Of a stretch of DNA of 64,000 nt, positions 1 through 11,135 are shown piece by piece. This DNA is from Euglena gracilis (lineage: Eukaryota; Euglenida; Euglenophyceae; Euglenales): contig CP154956.1 in assembly GCA_039621445.1 (NCBI GenBank), positions 85,246,474-85,310,473 on the forward strand, in the 5' to 3' direction. The position numbers were made by a program, and so were the translations under genes. How positions within the stretch are numbered: position 1 is the stretch's first letter; each line of letters opens with the position of its first letter. The notes beneath the pieces were generated by a model, which was not told the origin of the DNA, did not search any database, and saw only the letters and a list, made by a program, of their open reading frames with translations.

Positions 1-376
1 GGGGGAGGGGGGGGGTCTGGGGCTGGAGGGGTCTGGCTGGGCTGAGTCGATGAAAAACGAAAATTTCTAAATTTTTTTGCCATTTTCAACATTTTGATGG
101 ATGGAGCTAGATCAAGGCTGGATCGGGACTGGAGGAACAGCCTAATTACTGGAAAAAAAGCAGGGATAGGTGAGCTGGGCAGCCCATTTGGCTGGCCAGC
201 CTGCGGCCAGCTTGCCCGGCCTCCGGCCGGGCTGCACCCAACTTTATTTCACTCAACCCCCCCCCCGGGGGGGCTCCCAGCCTGAATTTGGGCTGCTGGC
301 TGGATTTGAGCTGCTGGCTGGCTGGACCCCCCCCCCCCCGGGGGATAGGGTCCCCTCCAGCTTAAGAAAACCCCTG
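1..376. mobile_element. hAT-like MITE, family A copy 1 (left end outside window)
   Basis: The G/C-tract-rich body shares the phrases GGATGGAGCTAGATCAAGG and GGTGAGCTGGGCAGCCCA with copies near 13.1-13.6 and 15.9-16.4 kb. The right end is the family terminus CTTAAGAAAACCCCTG. Copy 3 shows 8-bp TSDs, which is the basis for the hAT-like call. The reading frames through it are repeat-derived and not genes. Confidence 0.6.
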
Positions 377-703
377 CTGCCCAGGCAGGCACCCCCCCCC
401 CCGGGGTGGGGTCGGCACTGCTTTAAACTTCAGCCTGCTCCTGGTTGGGAATTTTTTTCCTCTGGCGCTTCGGTTTGATGTGGAAACATTGCTAATTTTG
501 TTTCAAAAAAAAGACACAAAAAGCCAAAGTAGGTATTTTTAGCAACGTTTGTGGGTCAAAAAATTACTCGCACTGGTAATTTTCAACAGTTGGGGTTGTC
601 AGCAGCCCACCCTCCGCACAGGGGGGGGGGTTAGAAACACCACTGGCCGATTTTGGACCAGCTGCAGCCCAGCCTCCCCCTCTGGGCGCTCTGAATCCTC
701 AAG
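377..703. other. no gene recognised
   Basis: Mixed-composition sequence with C- and G-runs. It lies just downstream of the stop codon of the minus-strand gene that ends at 704 and may hold its 3' untranslated region. No other feature was seen. Confidence 0.4.
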
Positions 704-1763
704 CTAAGGCCTGGTTGCCACTGGGGCTGCGGCAGTGGCTGTCGCGGTGGCTGGCCTTGGTGCAACTGGCACCGCTGTGGGTGCGCTGTTCAGGTTGTTG
801 AGCTTGTTTATCATCTGTTCGATGCCGACAGATGTGCTCTCATGGCCAAGATGCTGTGGCGTGACTGACCCTCAACATTTCTCAATCCCAATGGCAAATA
901 ATGCAAACAAATTCCTTTCTCAGTGTCAGAGGCTCAAATGCTCGGTGCCAGTGGAACCTCAGGTCCGGTCCATCTTCTTAAACGTGAGGGGTCCGAACAC
1001 CCCTGTCTGAGCACTGCCCCTCCTGGGGGGGGGGGTGCTCAGAGGCTGCCAAATAATGATTACGGGGCAGATTGTGTAACAGTGTGTGGTCCACAGAACT
1101 AAACCTCACAGCACTTTGCACGCAAGAGATGCGTTGCTAAAAAAAAATACGTAAGGAGGTCTGTGTGTCTGCAAACAATTGAGAGGGGTTCCGAGGAATT
1201 TCTGGAGGAAATGTTCGAAGTGGAAAACGTCCACAACTCTGAGGTCTGTGAAATCCTCACCCCTCCCCTTGTGCGGTGCAGGCGCATCTGGGCGTGCGGC
1301 GGGGGCTGGGTGTGGGCGATGGCCTGCATGGCCTGGACCAGCTCCGCCTCCCGGGCGGCGGTGGCCGCCTGGGCGGACGCCAATGCCCGCAGTTCCATCG
1401 CCACCCGGGACTCCTGCGCCTCCCGCAGGATGGCGTTGGCAAACTGATCAGCATCCGGCCACCGGTGGGCAGGGCAAGAAAATCTTAGCGTCGCGCGCAC
1501 ACACACCACACATACACACGCACCCGCACCCACACCCCCACCCCCACCCCCACCCCCACCCCCACCCCCACCCCCACCCCCACCCCCACCCCCACCCACC
1601 CACCCACCAACCCACATCCACCCACCCATCCACACACGCACACCCACCCGCACACACCACACACGCACGCACACACCCACACGCACACACACACACGCAC
1701 ACACACAGCACACACCCGCACCCCCACCCCCACCCCCACCCACCCATCCACCCAAACACATAA

Positions 1764-1862
<99 letters not shown>

Positions 1863-2274
1863 CTCTCAGGGAGAGGGAGGGTGAGCTTGAGCAAATGGCA
1901 TCGAGGGGTCATTTTCAGTTCCATTCATTTCAAGCTCCCTCTTGCAGGGTGATCATCCATTTGGGCGACAGAATAACATCATTGACCGCAGGGTGAGCAG
2001 CCTCCCCCACCCCCAACGTTTTCTTATGGACCCTGGGGGTCGACCTGGCCGGGCGGAACAAGGTGCTGGGCCCCTAGCCCAGCCAACACCACCGAGCCCG
2101 GGCCGTCCCCCGCCTCCTCCCCGCCCCACCTCACCGCCGGGAGGTGCTGCGTCCAGGCGCTGCTCTCCTGCGCCGCCTTCGCCCGCGCCAGCAGCAGCGC
2201 CTCCTGCTGCTGGTGGAGGGCCTTGGCGGCCTCCAAGCAGGGCAAGGCGGTTGCCCATGGCCACCGGGGACGTC
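704..2274 (-). CDS. putative multi-exon gene, coiled-coil/Gln-Ala-rich protein (partial)
   Basis: Three minus-strand segments look like exons. About 2274-2135 encodes a Leu/Ala/Gln-rich helix ([20 protein letters not shown]) and stops at a GTGAGG donor. About 1480-1264 encodes another Ala/Glu/Gln helix ([20 protein letters not shown]) and also ends at a GTGAGG donor. About 853-704 begins after a CCACAG acceptor, contains [13 protein letters not shown] and an Ala/Pro/Thr-rich tail, and ends at a TAG at 706-704. The intron between the first two holds the large CA/CCCCCA microsatellite. No known domain is recognised. The upstream part of the gene is not resolved; a Pro-rich exon at 4.4-4.7 kb may belong to it. 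It could be a host gene or an old transposon gene. Frames and splice sites are inferred by eye. Confidence 0.4.
1493..1862. repeat. compound microsatellite: CCCCCA, CA and CACG runs
   Basis: Consecutive blocks of CCCCCA repeats, CACACG mixtures, a long pure CA run and a terminal CACG run. The G-rich complementary strand could form quadruplexes and the CA/CACG part is Z-DNA-prone. It lies in a putative intron of the minus-strand gene. Long Gly/Val or His/Pro frames here are artefacts of the repeat. Confidence 0.95.
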
Positions 2275-2354
2275 TGCCCATCTATCCCTGGGGGTGGGGT
2301 CAGAGCAGGGCAGAGCGGGAAGGCCGGGTGGGGGAGGGGGTGGTCGACCCCCAC

Positions 2355-2653
2355 CAGGGGATTTTTTTAAAGACCCGGGGGGAGGGGGTCGACACCCACC
2401 CACCCACCCCCGGGGTGGGGCCCCCCGGGGGAGGGGGGGGGGGTCCCAGGAGACCCAGCAACTTTTGCCTGAAAATGGCCAAAAATGCTGAAAATAGCAC
2501 CCTTTTCAAAAAAAATGTTCGGTGCCTTTGGCACTGAAAAAGATATACCCACCAGCCGCTACTCCACCCCCCCCCCACCGGGGGCCAAAGGACCCCCCCA
2601 CCCCCCCCCCCCCCCCCCCGACAGGGGTCCAAGACTAAAAAAAAAACCCCCTG
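2355..2653. mobile_element. hAT-like MITE, family M copy 1, 8-bp TSD
   Basis: Starts CAGGGGATTTTTTTAAAGAC and ends GACTAAAAAAAAAACCCCCTG-like, forming terminal inverted repeats. The direct repeat ACCCCCAC flanks both sides (2347-2354 and 2654-2661). The interior has poly-G/poly-C blocks and the phrase AAAATAGCAC shared with copies at 29.3 and 29.9-30.6 kb. No coding capacity. Confidence 0.75.
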
Positions 2654-2696
2654 ACCCCCACCCACCATGCAGGGGGTGGGGGGGTGGTCTACCTCC

Positions 2697-2986
2697 TACC
2701 CACCACCCGGCTGTTTGGCCGAGTCCCATTCTGCCCTGGTCAGAGCCCCAAAACCAGCAACAACCCTGGGGGGGTTCACACCCCAGGGAATGAAACTGGA
2801 CTCCTTGAGCAGTGCTGTGATCATACCCCTATCTCCGCAGGCAAATTTCAATGCTTCAAAAACTGAACTGAGCTGAACTGAACTGAAAACTGCTTGCATC
2901 CCCCTCTGATTTTGGACAAACAAATTCACCAGTTCGGTGGGGTATAGCTTGGGGTTGGGTTGCGGGTTGGTGGATGAGTTTGACAC
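2697..2986 (-). CDS. possible exon, unknown protein
   Basis: An open minus-strand frame with non-repetitive composition (for example ELVNLFVQNQRGMQAVF and LKFACGDRGMITALLKE). Part of it is a short AACTG tandem run, so some of the openness may be accidental. No family recognised and splice sites are uncertain. It could be an upstream exon of the gene remnants at 3.1-3.5 kb or at 0.7-2.3 kb. Confidence 0.2.
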
Positions 2987-3113
2987 AGTGGGGGGGGGGG
3001 GATACTGAATGGTGTTTTTTCTCAGGGGAAAAAATCCTTAATTCTCACGCGTTGTTTTGGGGACGTTTCACACCCATGAAATTGCAGAACAATATCTTTC
3101 ACAACAGCCTTAA

Positions 3114-3525
3114 CGCTTCATCTCCTCTGCAAGCCTCGTTTCCCTTTCTGTGCGAGCCTTGGTCTCCAGCAGACCAGGTTCTGGGATACAAACTGCACAA
3201 ACGAAGTGCAAAACAGAGCGCATGCACAGCCAGTCGGGTGTTTCCTTCTGCCTCAAAGGATGGGAACAACTGAAAGAGCGATGGAAAAAGACTGAAGAGC
3301 TGAAACACAACAATTCTCTGGTCCATGAGCAAACTTTTAATTATTCACCCGCTGAGTCCCCCAAGGGAGGTGGTGCTCGTCTCTTTCATAAAAAAGGGTT
3401 TCGAAATCTGCAGTTCAAGAACCAGTCTGTGCGCTCGCTCATCCTGGGCAGCTAGGGCTTCTTTCAAAGTCATCACTTTGACAGTGCTTGGCTGTTCAAT
3501 CCCAGCAGAGCTCGATGAGGCTCAC
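3114..3525 (-). CDS. putative C-terminal exons of an unknown helical protein
   Basis: The minus strand at about 3525-3345 reads a charged helix (TLKEALAAQDERAHRLVLEL), with a GTGAAT donor-like site near its end. A second segment after a TATCCCAG acceptor, at about 3190-3114, reads LETKARTERETRLAEEMKR and then a stop. Both are charged and non-repetitive, unlike the surrounding DNA. The join and its phase are uncertain. No domain recognised. It may be a host gene remnant on the same strand as the gene ending at 704. Confidence 0.3.
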
Positions 3526-4022
3526 GACAGAAAAACACATGCTTCATCAAAACAAAAGCGTCACCTAATTTTCCATCACCTCCCCAAAGATCATCTGTAA
3601 CCCCTAAATAAAATAACTAACCCCCAAACAACATGCCCCCAATTGATATACCCCCCTAATTGGCCTGAAACTTCGGCTGGGCAACCAAATATACCCACAC
3701 ACCTGTTAATGAAAGCAAGGAAGGAGGAAACTGAAACAGCACCTTTTAATAATTGGTTCAACAAAATTGAGTCAATATAAATGTCAAAAAAAATAAAACT
3801 ACAGCAAGATGAAAAGAAATCTGATATTATTTTGGGTTTGGGGATCTTTATATGAGTTAAAAATTGCCCAAAGTATCCCCCATCCTGAAACTTCGAATGC
3901 CCAAATAATATACACCCCAACAGCCGCCTCCCCACACACCCGGAAGGGAATCAAATCGAGCAGAAACCCGAGGGTTTTTCCTTTTTGAGGGTCTCCTCGG
4001 GCTAAAAAAAAAAAAGTCCCTG

Positions 4023-4064
<42 letters not shown>
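4023..4064. repeat. CAT trinucleotide microsatellite
   Basis: About 14 uninterrupted ATC/CAT units. They end directly at the TA target site of the following MITE. Confidence 0.95.
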
Positions 4065-4065
<1 letters not shown>

Positions 4066-4069
4066 CCTA

Positions 4070-4367
4070 CCGGGGGGGGGGGGATTTTTGTGCTAGAGAA
4101 ATTTTGCGGCGACAAATTTCGCGGGCGACAAATTTCGCGGGAATCCTTAAAAATGTCTGGAAATATTTCGCGGGATTTTCTTCTGCGAATTTTTGGTTGA
4201 ACATCGTGAGCAGGTGAAAGGGAACACATGGACAGACGCAGGCCAATATTCGCAGGAAAAATTTCGCGGGATTCCTTAAAATGTCCGGAAATATTTCGCG
4301 GGATTTGCTTCCGCGAAATTTGTCCGTGCAAATTTTCTCTAGGGCAAAAAAATTTCCCCCCCCCCGG
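4070..4367. mobile_element. TA-flanked MITE with CCGGGGG termini
   Basis: Terminal inverted repeats read CCGGGGGGG...GCTAGAGAAATTTTGC and its complement. The element is bounded by TA on both sides (4068-4069 and 4368-4369). The interior repeats AAATTTCGCGGG several times in both orientations and can fold back. The TA duplication points to the Tc1/mariner type. There is no transposase. Confidence 0.65.
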
Positions 4368-4439
4368 TATTTGGTGGCTGATTATTTTTTCAAATCCGAA
4401 CAAAACTACCACTAGGCACTACATGGTGGTGTGTTTCTG

Positions 4440-4735
4440 CGCAGGACGCCCCCGACGTCCACCATCCGCGCCACCCGACTCGGCTGCGGCAAATCGGAGG
4501 CGACACCCATCCCTGCCGCGCCACCCGGTGCAGGCACCGGGTTTGCCGTCGTGGTGGGGGAGCGCACGTTAGGCGGCACCAGGATCGGATAAGCTATAAG
4601 ATGAGTGGCCCATCCAATCCTGGGCGGAGGGGTGCCTTGTTGGGTGGGAGGGGTCATCGGGGGGGTCTGCCACTGCCCAGCAGAGTAGCTCAAGGACAGG
4701 GCAGCACAGGACAGTGGAAGGAAGGGTTACCTGCA
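4440..4735 (-). CDS. possible Pro-rich exon, unknown protein
   Basis: The minus strand contains GTAACCCTTCC as a donor-like site and then an intron-like pyrimidine tract ending GGGCAG. A non-repetitive Pro/Thr-rich frame follows (QWQTPPMTPPTQQGTPPP, then HLIAYPILVPPNVRSPTT). The composition differs from nearby repeats and resembles coding DNA. It could be an upstream exon of the minus-strand gene ending at 704, with the 4.07-4.37 kb MITE in the intervening intron. No domain recognised. Confidence 0.25.
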
Positions 4736-4739
4736 CCAA

Positions 4740-6614
4740 GGGGGTGGGGGCAATAGGCATCATTTTCAAAAGCGTCTTAAAAACTGGGGGGGGGGGGCCT
4801 GAGAAAACAGCCTAATTACCTGGCCAAAATGCCTTAAAAACCCATCAGAATAACTCAGTTCTGGAAAAAAGCTTTGAATTCCTACAAAAATAAAGTGCAA
4901 AATCTCGGCAAAAACAAACCAACTCCGGGTGAAAAAAAATGGTTTCCAGCATCGCTAAAACATTGGCTATCCACCCAAAACCCAAAATGACTTTCAACCT
5001 GGACCAACGTTGGTTCGATGCCCGTACGGCTCTTGATCGCCCTTGGAAAATAATGCAATTTTGGGTCATTTGAATTCTTTTTTAGATGAAAATTCTTCAT
5101 GATGACCGTAGAATGACCCAAAAATTGGCAAAAATGGTCAGAATTGGTCCAAAAAAATCCAGAATTGCAAAATGGACAAAAATTGGCAAAAAAAAATGGC
5201 TTCAAATGGGCAAAAACGCAGCCTCCACCAACGATGAACTTGATATTGAAAAGAGATTGACGGAGAAATTGCTTTTGCATTGCAAGGATGTGGCTCAGGT
5301 CATTCTCCTGTGAGTCACACGGCTGGCCGATGCTCGCCGACAGCGCGCTCCCCTAAAGTTGGTTTTACCGCGTGCCTTGCCATTTCAACAGATGGCGCAA
5401 TCACCCAACCCATTCTGCATTGGATGCGTTCCACCGACCGTTGTCACACATCCGTTGCTGATCCTCATCCACTTTTGGAGCAAAACCAGAGCCCCTCCCC
5501 TTTAGCAAGAGCAAGAGGGCCCTGATTGCGAAAACTCGGGAAATGGACATTCCCATTTTGTGATTGCCACCTCTTGGGGCCGCATCATGGATCGCTTGTT
5601 TGAACACATTTCCCAAAAAAGTGCAAAATCTGGGTTTGGGTGACGTATGGGCACTGGTTCTTGTGGACAAAGCCCCTCAACATATTTAGAACGCTCTTGA
5701 CCAAAGAGTGGTTCTGAAAATGTTGCCAAAAATTCTTAAAAATTTTAAACCCTTTAAAAAACCTTAAAAATTTTAAATTTTCGCCTTAAAAAGTAATGCT
5801 GGCTGGAAACCTTGAAAAAAAGATATGCAAAAAATGCACAAAAATGCAAAATGTCTGGGAAACTGGCTAATGTGAATAAAACAGGCTCCGTCCACCATCG
5901 CCAATGACTAATTAGTGACAGTGATCAGTGATAAATTGGTCACTAATTTGAACAGATTAATGTACCTGACCCCCCTTGCCTACCGACCAGGTTCCTACAA
6001 CTCCCGACCGGGGGAGGGGGGGTCATACGATCGGGTGCCAAAAAAAAGACTTTTTCCCCAGGTCACAAACAACCCCCGGGCAGGGGGGGCATATGCACCC
6101 GTGGTTGGTAGGCAAAGGGGGCGTGGGTCAGGCTTCTTTTTACCAACCCCAGGGGGAAGGGGGTTCCTTGTGCTATGTATGGGGTGCCTGCCCATAGCAG
6201 GCACACACCCCGGGGGGGGGGGTCAGTTTTGGACCCCGGTGGCTGCCGACCCAGCCAAATTTCCTTTGAAAATGGCCATTTCGGGCCTCGGCGCCTGCGG
6301 CGCCGGTGTGCAAAAGCACTACCCACCCCAAAACCCGACCCCAGGGTTGAAAATGCCAAACCCCCCTGCCTGCCCATAGCACCCCCCCCCCGGGGAGGTT
6401 CACACTTCCTTAAAAAGCAGCCTGGCACAGGTAAAACAAAACATTCAAAATGTAAATTTAAACTGCAACACGTGAAAAAAAAAGTGTGGGAATGCGCAAA
6501 AATGCATACATACACAAAAAATGCGAAAAATGTCAATTTCAAAAAAAGGCAATAAAATGCTCAAAATATCCCCCCTGCCCGCATCAATCTGGGAATTGAA
6601 CCCATCAGCTGCTG
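4740..6614. other. decayed repeat DNA, no confident gene
   Basis: Contains a segment (about 4865-4970) that is the inverted relative of 11,660-11,790. A minus-strand frame at 5520-5730 (FALFWEMCSNKRSMMRPQEV) looks weakly coding. A repeat with GTTCCTACAACTCCCGACCG at 5.99-6.4 kb recurs at 9.19 and 21.27 kb in diverged form. No complete gene can be supported. Confidence 0.4.
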
Positions 6615-6748
6615 CAAGGATGAGTCTTGGGTCTTGGGTTACCCCCCCAAGATCTTGCTTCTTGGGGGGGTACCCAAGAATGACAAGATTCTTGGGTCTT
6701 GGGACCCCGGCCGAAAAATTTTTTCGTCACAGAAGGTTTCTCATTATC

Positions 6749-8527
6749 ATGGCTGTGTTCAAGAAGTTCTACAAAGCCGTTGATAAGACGACCTTGCCTG
6801 ATTTACCTGCGACTTGGAAAGGCCAGTTGTACAAGTGTACATTGGAAATTGATGCAAATGTTGATGGTGCCCTCACCAAAGTTCCTTGTAATCAGATTAT
6901 CAAGGCAACCAATTTCTCCACAAATGGATTGCGTATTCACATCCGTGATGTGCACCGCAAGGAGTTTGCCTCGGTTGAGGGATCTGCAGAAGAACAGGGT
7001 TCAGGTCAAATGGACATTCGTGCTTTCGGAATGAAGGACGAAGTTGATCGCCAACAAAGGGAAAAAGTTGTCCTTGCGTTTGCACAAAATGGGCTTCCTT
7101 ACCAATTGGTGGATGATGAGTCCTTCCGTGACGCCTTCGGCGTTCAAATCCCACGGAAGATGGATCGAAATGAATTAGCATCCGCAACCGAAACGCTCAA
7201 GAGTAATGCAGAGAATGTTCTTTTGCGAAGGTATTTTTTTCATTTTTACCGTGCATGCAAAAATATTTTTTCAGGTTGCGCAGTAAGAACGTTTTCCTCC
7301 TGGTGGATGGGGGGACCTTGAACCGGATGAGATTATTGAACGTATCCATTGGTTGTGAGGGCAAATCTTATTTTTGGAGGAGCCTCCGTGTGCCATGCCT
7401 GAACACCCTTGAAATATTGAAGCAATTGGAAATAATCATCCAAGATTTGGATTCCAAGGAGGTGTTTGTCTTCTGTATTGTTGCTGATAATGCAAAAGCA
7501 TTTCAAAATGCAGCAGGTGACATTCGTTTCTGCCTCCTCCCACCGCGATTTCTTTTCAGCTGCATTTGAAAGAACAGGGAGAGTTAACTGCGGTGAGGGC
7601 ACTGATCCGGAAGAGGTAGAAGCCACTGAAGACCTCGAGGGGGCTCCACTTGAGGAAGCTTCTGAAATGTCCGCTTTGGAAGAGGCCATCTCCCAGCTGA
7701 AAAGTAGAGGAATCTTTGCCGTTCGTTGTGCTGCACATTCCCTGCAGGTTTTCACGTTTTTATTTCCCTGCCGTAAGTTTTCTTCCTCATCGTAGCTCGT
7801 CCTGAAAGACTTCCAGCATGAAATACCTCTCGTTGGCATGGCAGTTGAAGCCATTGAAGCTCTATTGATGGAACATGCAAGCACACCTGAGAGAGTCGCA
7901 AAGTTTGTGAACGCCCAGGTGGCTCTAGGTCGTGAACCTAAACTTTTAAAACGCGTCGGAGTCACAAGGTGTGATTTGAAATTGGTTTGCATTTTTTTTT
8001 TCACAACACCATTTCGCACGCAGATGGAACACATACATTGATGCTTGGAAAGTTGCTCGGGAGTTCAAAGCGGTCATCACAGCAATGAACAGCCACGCCA
8101 TTGAGCAAAAGCATTGGGATGTATTCGATCGAGCAATACTCCTCTGCGACCAGGTTAACAAACGTTCGTTGCAACTTTTTTGTACCCTTTTTTTTGGCAG
8201 ATTGGAGTTGCAACAGACCGTTTGCAAAGTGACCAGGCAACCACTGTCACCCTGGCTGTCGAGCTCGAGAATGTCCAGAAAATGCTCACAAGCATTCTCG
8301 ATGTTGATGGCATGAAAAGAGCGGCTGAACAAGCTCTTCGGTTATTCAAGCAACCCGGGGGGGTAGTGCCTGCCTGGGCAGGCACTCAAAGGCACTTCTG
8401 ACCCCCCTCCCCCCCGGGGTTGGTAAAAAAAAAACAGCCTGAGCGCAACTCTGCTTTGCGTGAAAAGCATCGTGCTAAACAGGAGGCGTTGCTAGATGAG
8501 ATCCTAGCAAAACGACGCAAATCTTGA
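6749..8527 (+). pseudogene. hAT transposase (BED finger, DUF659-like), six exons, 3' end damaged
   Basis: The start MAVFKKFYKAV is followed by a Cys2His2 BED-like finger (C at YKC and VPC, then HIRDVH) and the hAT segment VVLAFAQNGLPYQLVDDES. Introns are 7231-7274, 7517-7559, 7748-7795, 7969-8023 and 8154-8200 (43-55 nt, GT-AG, pyrimidine-rich). Joined exons give LLVDGGTLNRMRLLNVSIG (first catalytic Asp), FCIVADNAKAF (second Asp), RGIFAVRCAAHSLQ and, across intron 4, VTR-WNTYIDAW. After ALRLFKQ the frame meets a G/C-rich insertion (about 8353-8445) that brings a stop. Coding resumes as ALREKHRAKQEALLDEILAK to TGA at 8525. The usual C-terminal dimerisation region is not recognisable. Function: cut-and-paste transposition, probably inactive here. 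Confidence 0.85.
8353..8445. mobile_element. short G/C fold-back insertion inside the hAT gene
   Basis: CCCGGGGGGG and TAGTGCCTGCC, then GGCAGGCACT and CCCCCCCGGGG, make a fold-back block between two coding-like stretches of the transposase. It introduces a stop codon. Exact ends and TSD are not resolved. Confidence 0.35.
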
Positions 8528-8700
8528 TCCTTGTGAAGCACCATGCATGTGATGGCAAGGGCCAAGACTTGGTGTTGAGCATCTTGTTTCTTCACATTCG
8601 CATTGCCTGCACCCAAGATCTTGGGTCTTGGGTGGGGGGGCAAGAATCTTGGGTCACTCTTGGTACCCCCCCAAGAATACAAGACCAAGACTCATCCTTG

Positions 8701-8880
8701 GCTGCTGCAACACCACCGGAGGGGATTTTCTGTGCAACCCCAGACACGGGGGACGTCGTTGCCACCAACTTGGCCACCTCTGGGGCAGGGCTGACGCTGT
8801 GGCCCTCTTTCGCATACAAGAGACCCTGTGTGAAGGTGGAGAGATTGTCAAAGAAAAATGATGCAGCCATTTGAACACCC
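8701..8880 (-). CDS. possible exon of an unknown minus-strand gene, split by the hAT insertion
   Basis: A non-repetitive minus-strand frame reads ASFFFDNLSTFTQGLLYAKE, then VAKLVATTSPVSGVAQKIPS and GGVAAA at the hAT boundary. On the other side of the transposon (6614 downwards) the same frame can continue as ADGFNSQIDAG. This would mean the hAT element landed in Ala codons of an exon. No domain recognised. Confidence 0.3.
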
Positions 8881-9969
8881 CGTGATGGCATATTTTTGGG
8901 GTGCATTTTTTGGCCTTTCTGTTTTTTCTTGAAAATCAATGTTTTGAAATCTTCCTGAAAATGTAGCAAAAATCAAGAGAAATGCCTGGAGACCTAGAAT
9001 GAACCCCTTGAAACGCCCTGTCCAACTTGACTTTGTTGTTCCCCATTTCCACATGCAGCCAGAGTTATACATGGCAGCATTGTTGCATTGCACCCATCAT
9101 TCGGATGCCATGGGCAACGTTGCACACACTCAGCAGTGTCATGTTGGAAAGGGGATAAACATGGACGGGTTTCACCCCCCGATCAACTGGGTTCCTACAA
9201 CCCCCGACCGGGGGATCGTCATACACACTTGCCTCCCTACAACCCCCAACCAGGGAGTGGTTGCAGGACCAGGTGCCAAAACCTCTGTATCCGCCAGTTT
9301 TATTCAGGTCACGTGGGACAGGGTATTAAATGAGAGGGGGGAGGGGGAGGCGGTGGTCCTGAACCCCATCCCCCCAGGGGAGAGGGGGTCGTCTCCCCTC
9401 CCTGGGGTAAATAAAAAAAAATAGCTGAAACGCCAGAGAAAAATTTTGAGGGGCTTCAAAAACTGCCGGTCTGCCGGTCCGAAGCACCGGGGAAGGAAAA
9501 CTTTTTGGCTCCAGGGGGACCCCCCTCGGCCTGGTCCCCCCCCCCAGCGGCCAAGCAACAATCCCCTCAAAAAATGCTACCAAAAAGCAGTTGGCCCCCT
9601 GATTAGAAAGTGTTTTGAGGGCGCAAGGGGGAGGCAGTCCCCCCTATGCGAGGACGAAGGCCAAAATAAATCCTTCCCAAAATCGCCAATAAAAAATCTT
9701 TCCCTTCAAATCCTGAATTGAGACCCGGGTGAGCATTGAGAGATAACACCTTAGATTGGGTGTTTCACCAACTGGTTGGCGGACTACCAAAATGGGGTTC
9801 GTCTAATTGACCGACCTTAAAAGGTCGGCCGACCAACCACTCAAGCAACCACAAATTGTCCGTTGAAGGACAAACCTGTGGAGTTGGTGATGTGTTTTTG
9901 CTTGACGATGCGGCGGAATAGTATTCTCCCTGCCCCGGGGTTGATGCCAGACTTCTGTGGGCCTCCTTA
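8881..9969. other. repeat remnants, no confident gene
   Basis: Holds a diverged copy of the repeat seen twice at 14.19-14.64 kb (GGAGACCTAGAATGAACCCC here), and the ACCCCCGACCGGGGG-type repeat at 9.19 kb also seen at 6.0 kb. No supported gene. Confidence 0.4.
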
Positions 9970-10150
9970 CAGGGCAGTCAAACAGAAGCATGGATGGAAA
10001 TGATGGACTGACAGGCATGCTTACCACAGAGCCAAATTGTGTGCTTGTCTGGAATAAGCTTGCAGAGGAAACTGCCTTGGCGTCCTGCGGAATGGAAATG
10101 AACATGCCTGACAGGAATTTACAAGGAAACAATTTGTCCAAAATCCTTTC
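9970..10150 (+). CDS. possible exon, unknown protein
   Basis: Follows a CCTCCTTACAG acceptor-like site. It reads a varied frame (SMDGNDGLTGMLTTEPN, VLVWNKLAEETALASCG, MNMPDRNLQGNNLSK) unlike local repeats. No family recognised and the neighbouring exons are not found. Confidence 0.25.
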
Positions 10151-10692
10151 TCCTGTGTTTTATGCACCCCCCTGCCCACGACCAGGAGGGGGGGGGGGCA
10201 GCACCCCCTCCTAATATCGAACCCTGGAAAAAGGGTGGTGGCTGGAAAAAAAAGTGCTGAAGCCCTTGGTGGGGTACCTCCTGCACCTGCATCCACTCAT
10301 ATATTTGCATAACATCCATTATAGCACCAACGTCCACTCAGTCCGCTTTTGACCACTTTTGGACATTTACCCTCGGGCATGTTGCACCTGTGACTGGGTC
10401 ACAGGTGCCACATAGAGAACCATTAGTTGGTCTAGGGTGCCCATTTGGGCACCAGTGAACTGATCTGTTGAACGGTTTTCATATTGCCGGGGCAGGGGGG
10501 GGGGGGTTCTGAGTCAAAAAGATGCCTGAGGCAAACTTTTCAGTTGCTTGGTACCAAAGCTGTGAAATGTGGCGGTATTTGAGGCTAAAATGGCTGTGAG
10601 CCATCAAATGGTTTTGATGGTTCTGGTTGTGAAGCCAGAGCTCCCAACCACAGTCCACGTCCCAGGAACTGGGTACACCTGAATTCAGGGGG
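10151..10692. other. no gene recognised; small palindromes
   Basis: Contains the perfect inverted pair GCACCTGTGAC/GTCACAGGTGC around 10,385-10,408 and G/C tracts. Otherwise featureless. Confidence 0.4.
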
Positions 10693-11135
10693 GGGGGGAA
10701 TGCGCTCGCCCGGCCTCGGAAAAAAAGCGCAAAAATGCGCAAAAAAAATGCGCAAAAAATGCGCATTTTTGGAAAAAATGCGCAAAAATGTGCAAAATCC
10801 GAGAAAAAATGCGCAAAAATCACGAAAATGCAAAAATTACCCAAAAACATGCAAAAATGGCACCAAATTTGAAGAAATTATGTAGAATAATGAGGAAAAT
10901 ATAAGTTTCAAAAAAAGTCGAAAATTTCAAATTTTTGCAAAAAATTGCAAAAATGGTCAAAAAATGCGAAAATTTTGGAAAATCACGAAAAATGTGCCAA
11001 AAAGCAAAAAAATGCGCTGAAAAAAATGAAAAAAATGCGCAAAAAATGCGAAAAAATGCGCATTTTTGGAAAATTTGAAAAAATGCGCAAAAAATGCGCA
11101 AAAATGCGAAAAAAAATGCGAACCGCATTTCCCCC
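10693..11135. repeat. TGCGCAAAAA low-complexity module, copy 1
   Basis: About 440 bp of TGCGCAAAAA/TGCGAAAAA variants, preceded by CTCGCCCGGCCTCGG. It is almost identical to 30,092-30,520, where it is cargo of a hAT-like MITE. Lys- or Phe-rich frames here are repeat artefacts. Confidence 0.85.

Larger units (their letters stand above)
6615..8700 (+). mobile_element. hAT transposon, 2.1 kb, with its own transposase gene
   Basis: Terminal inverted repeats start CAAGGATGAGTCTTGGGTC at 6615 and end GACCAAGACTCATCCTTG at 8700. Subterminal repeats are built from CTTGGGTCTTGGG and CCCCCCAAGA. The sequence GCTGCTG (7 bp; an 8-bp GCTGCTGC if the boundary shifts by one base) flanks both sides, as expected for hAT. 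The single gene inside is a transposase with a damaged 3' end. Confidence 0.85.

Noticed and set aside
1099-1924. Long Val/Cys/Gly and His/Pro open frames
   Set aside because: Produced by CA and CCCCCA microsatellites. The frames lack stops only because the repeat has none.
3857-4063. Poly-Met or poly-Asp protein
   Set aside because: Translation of the CAT microsatellite.
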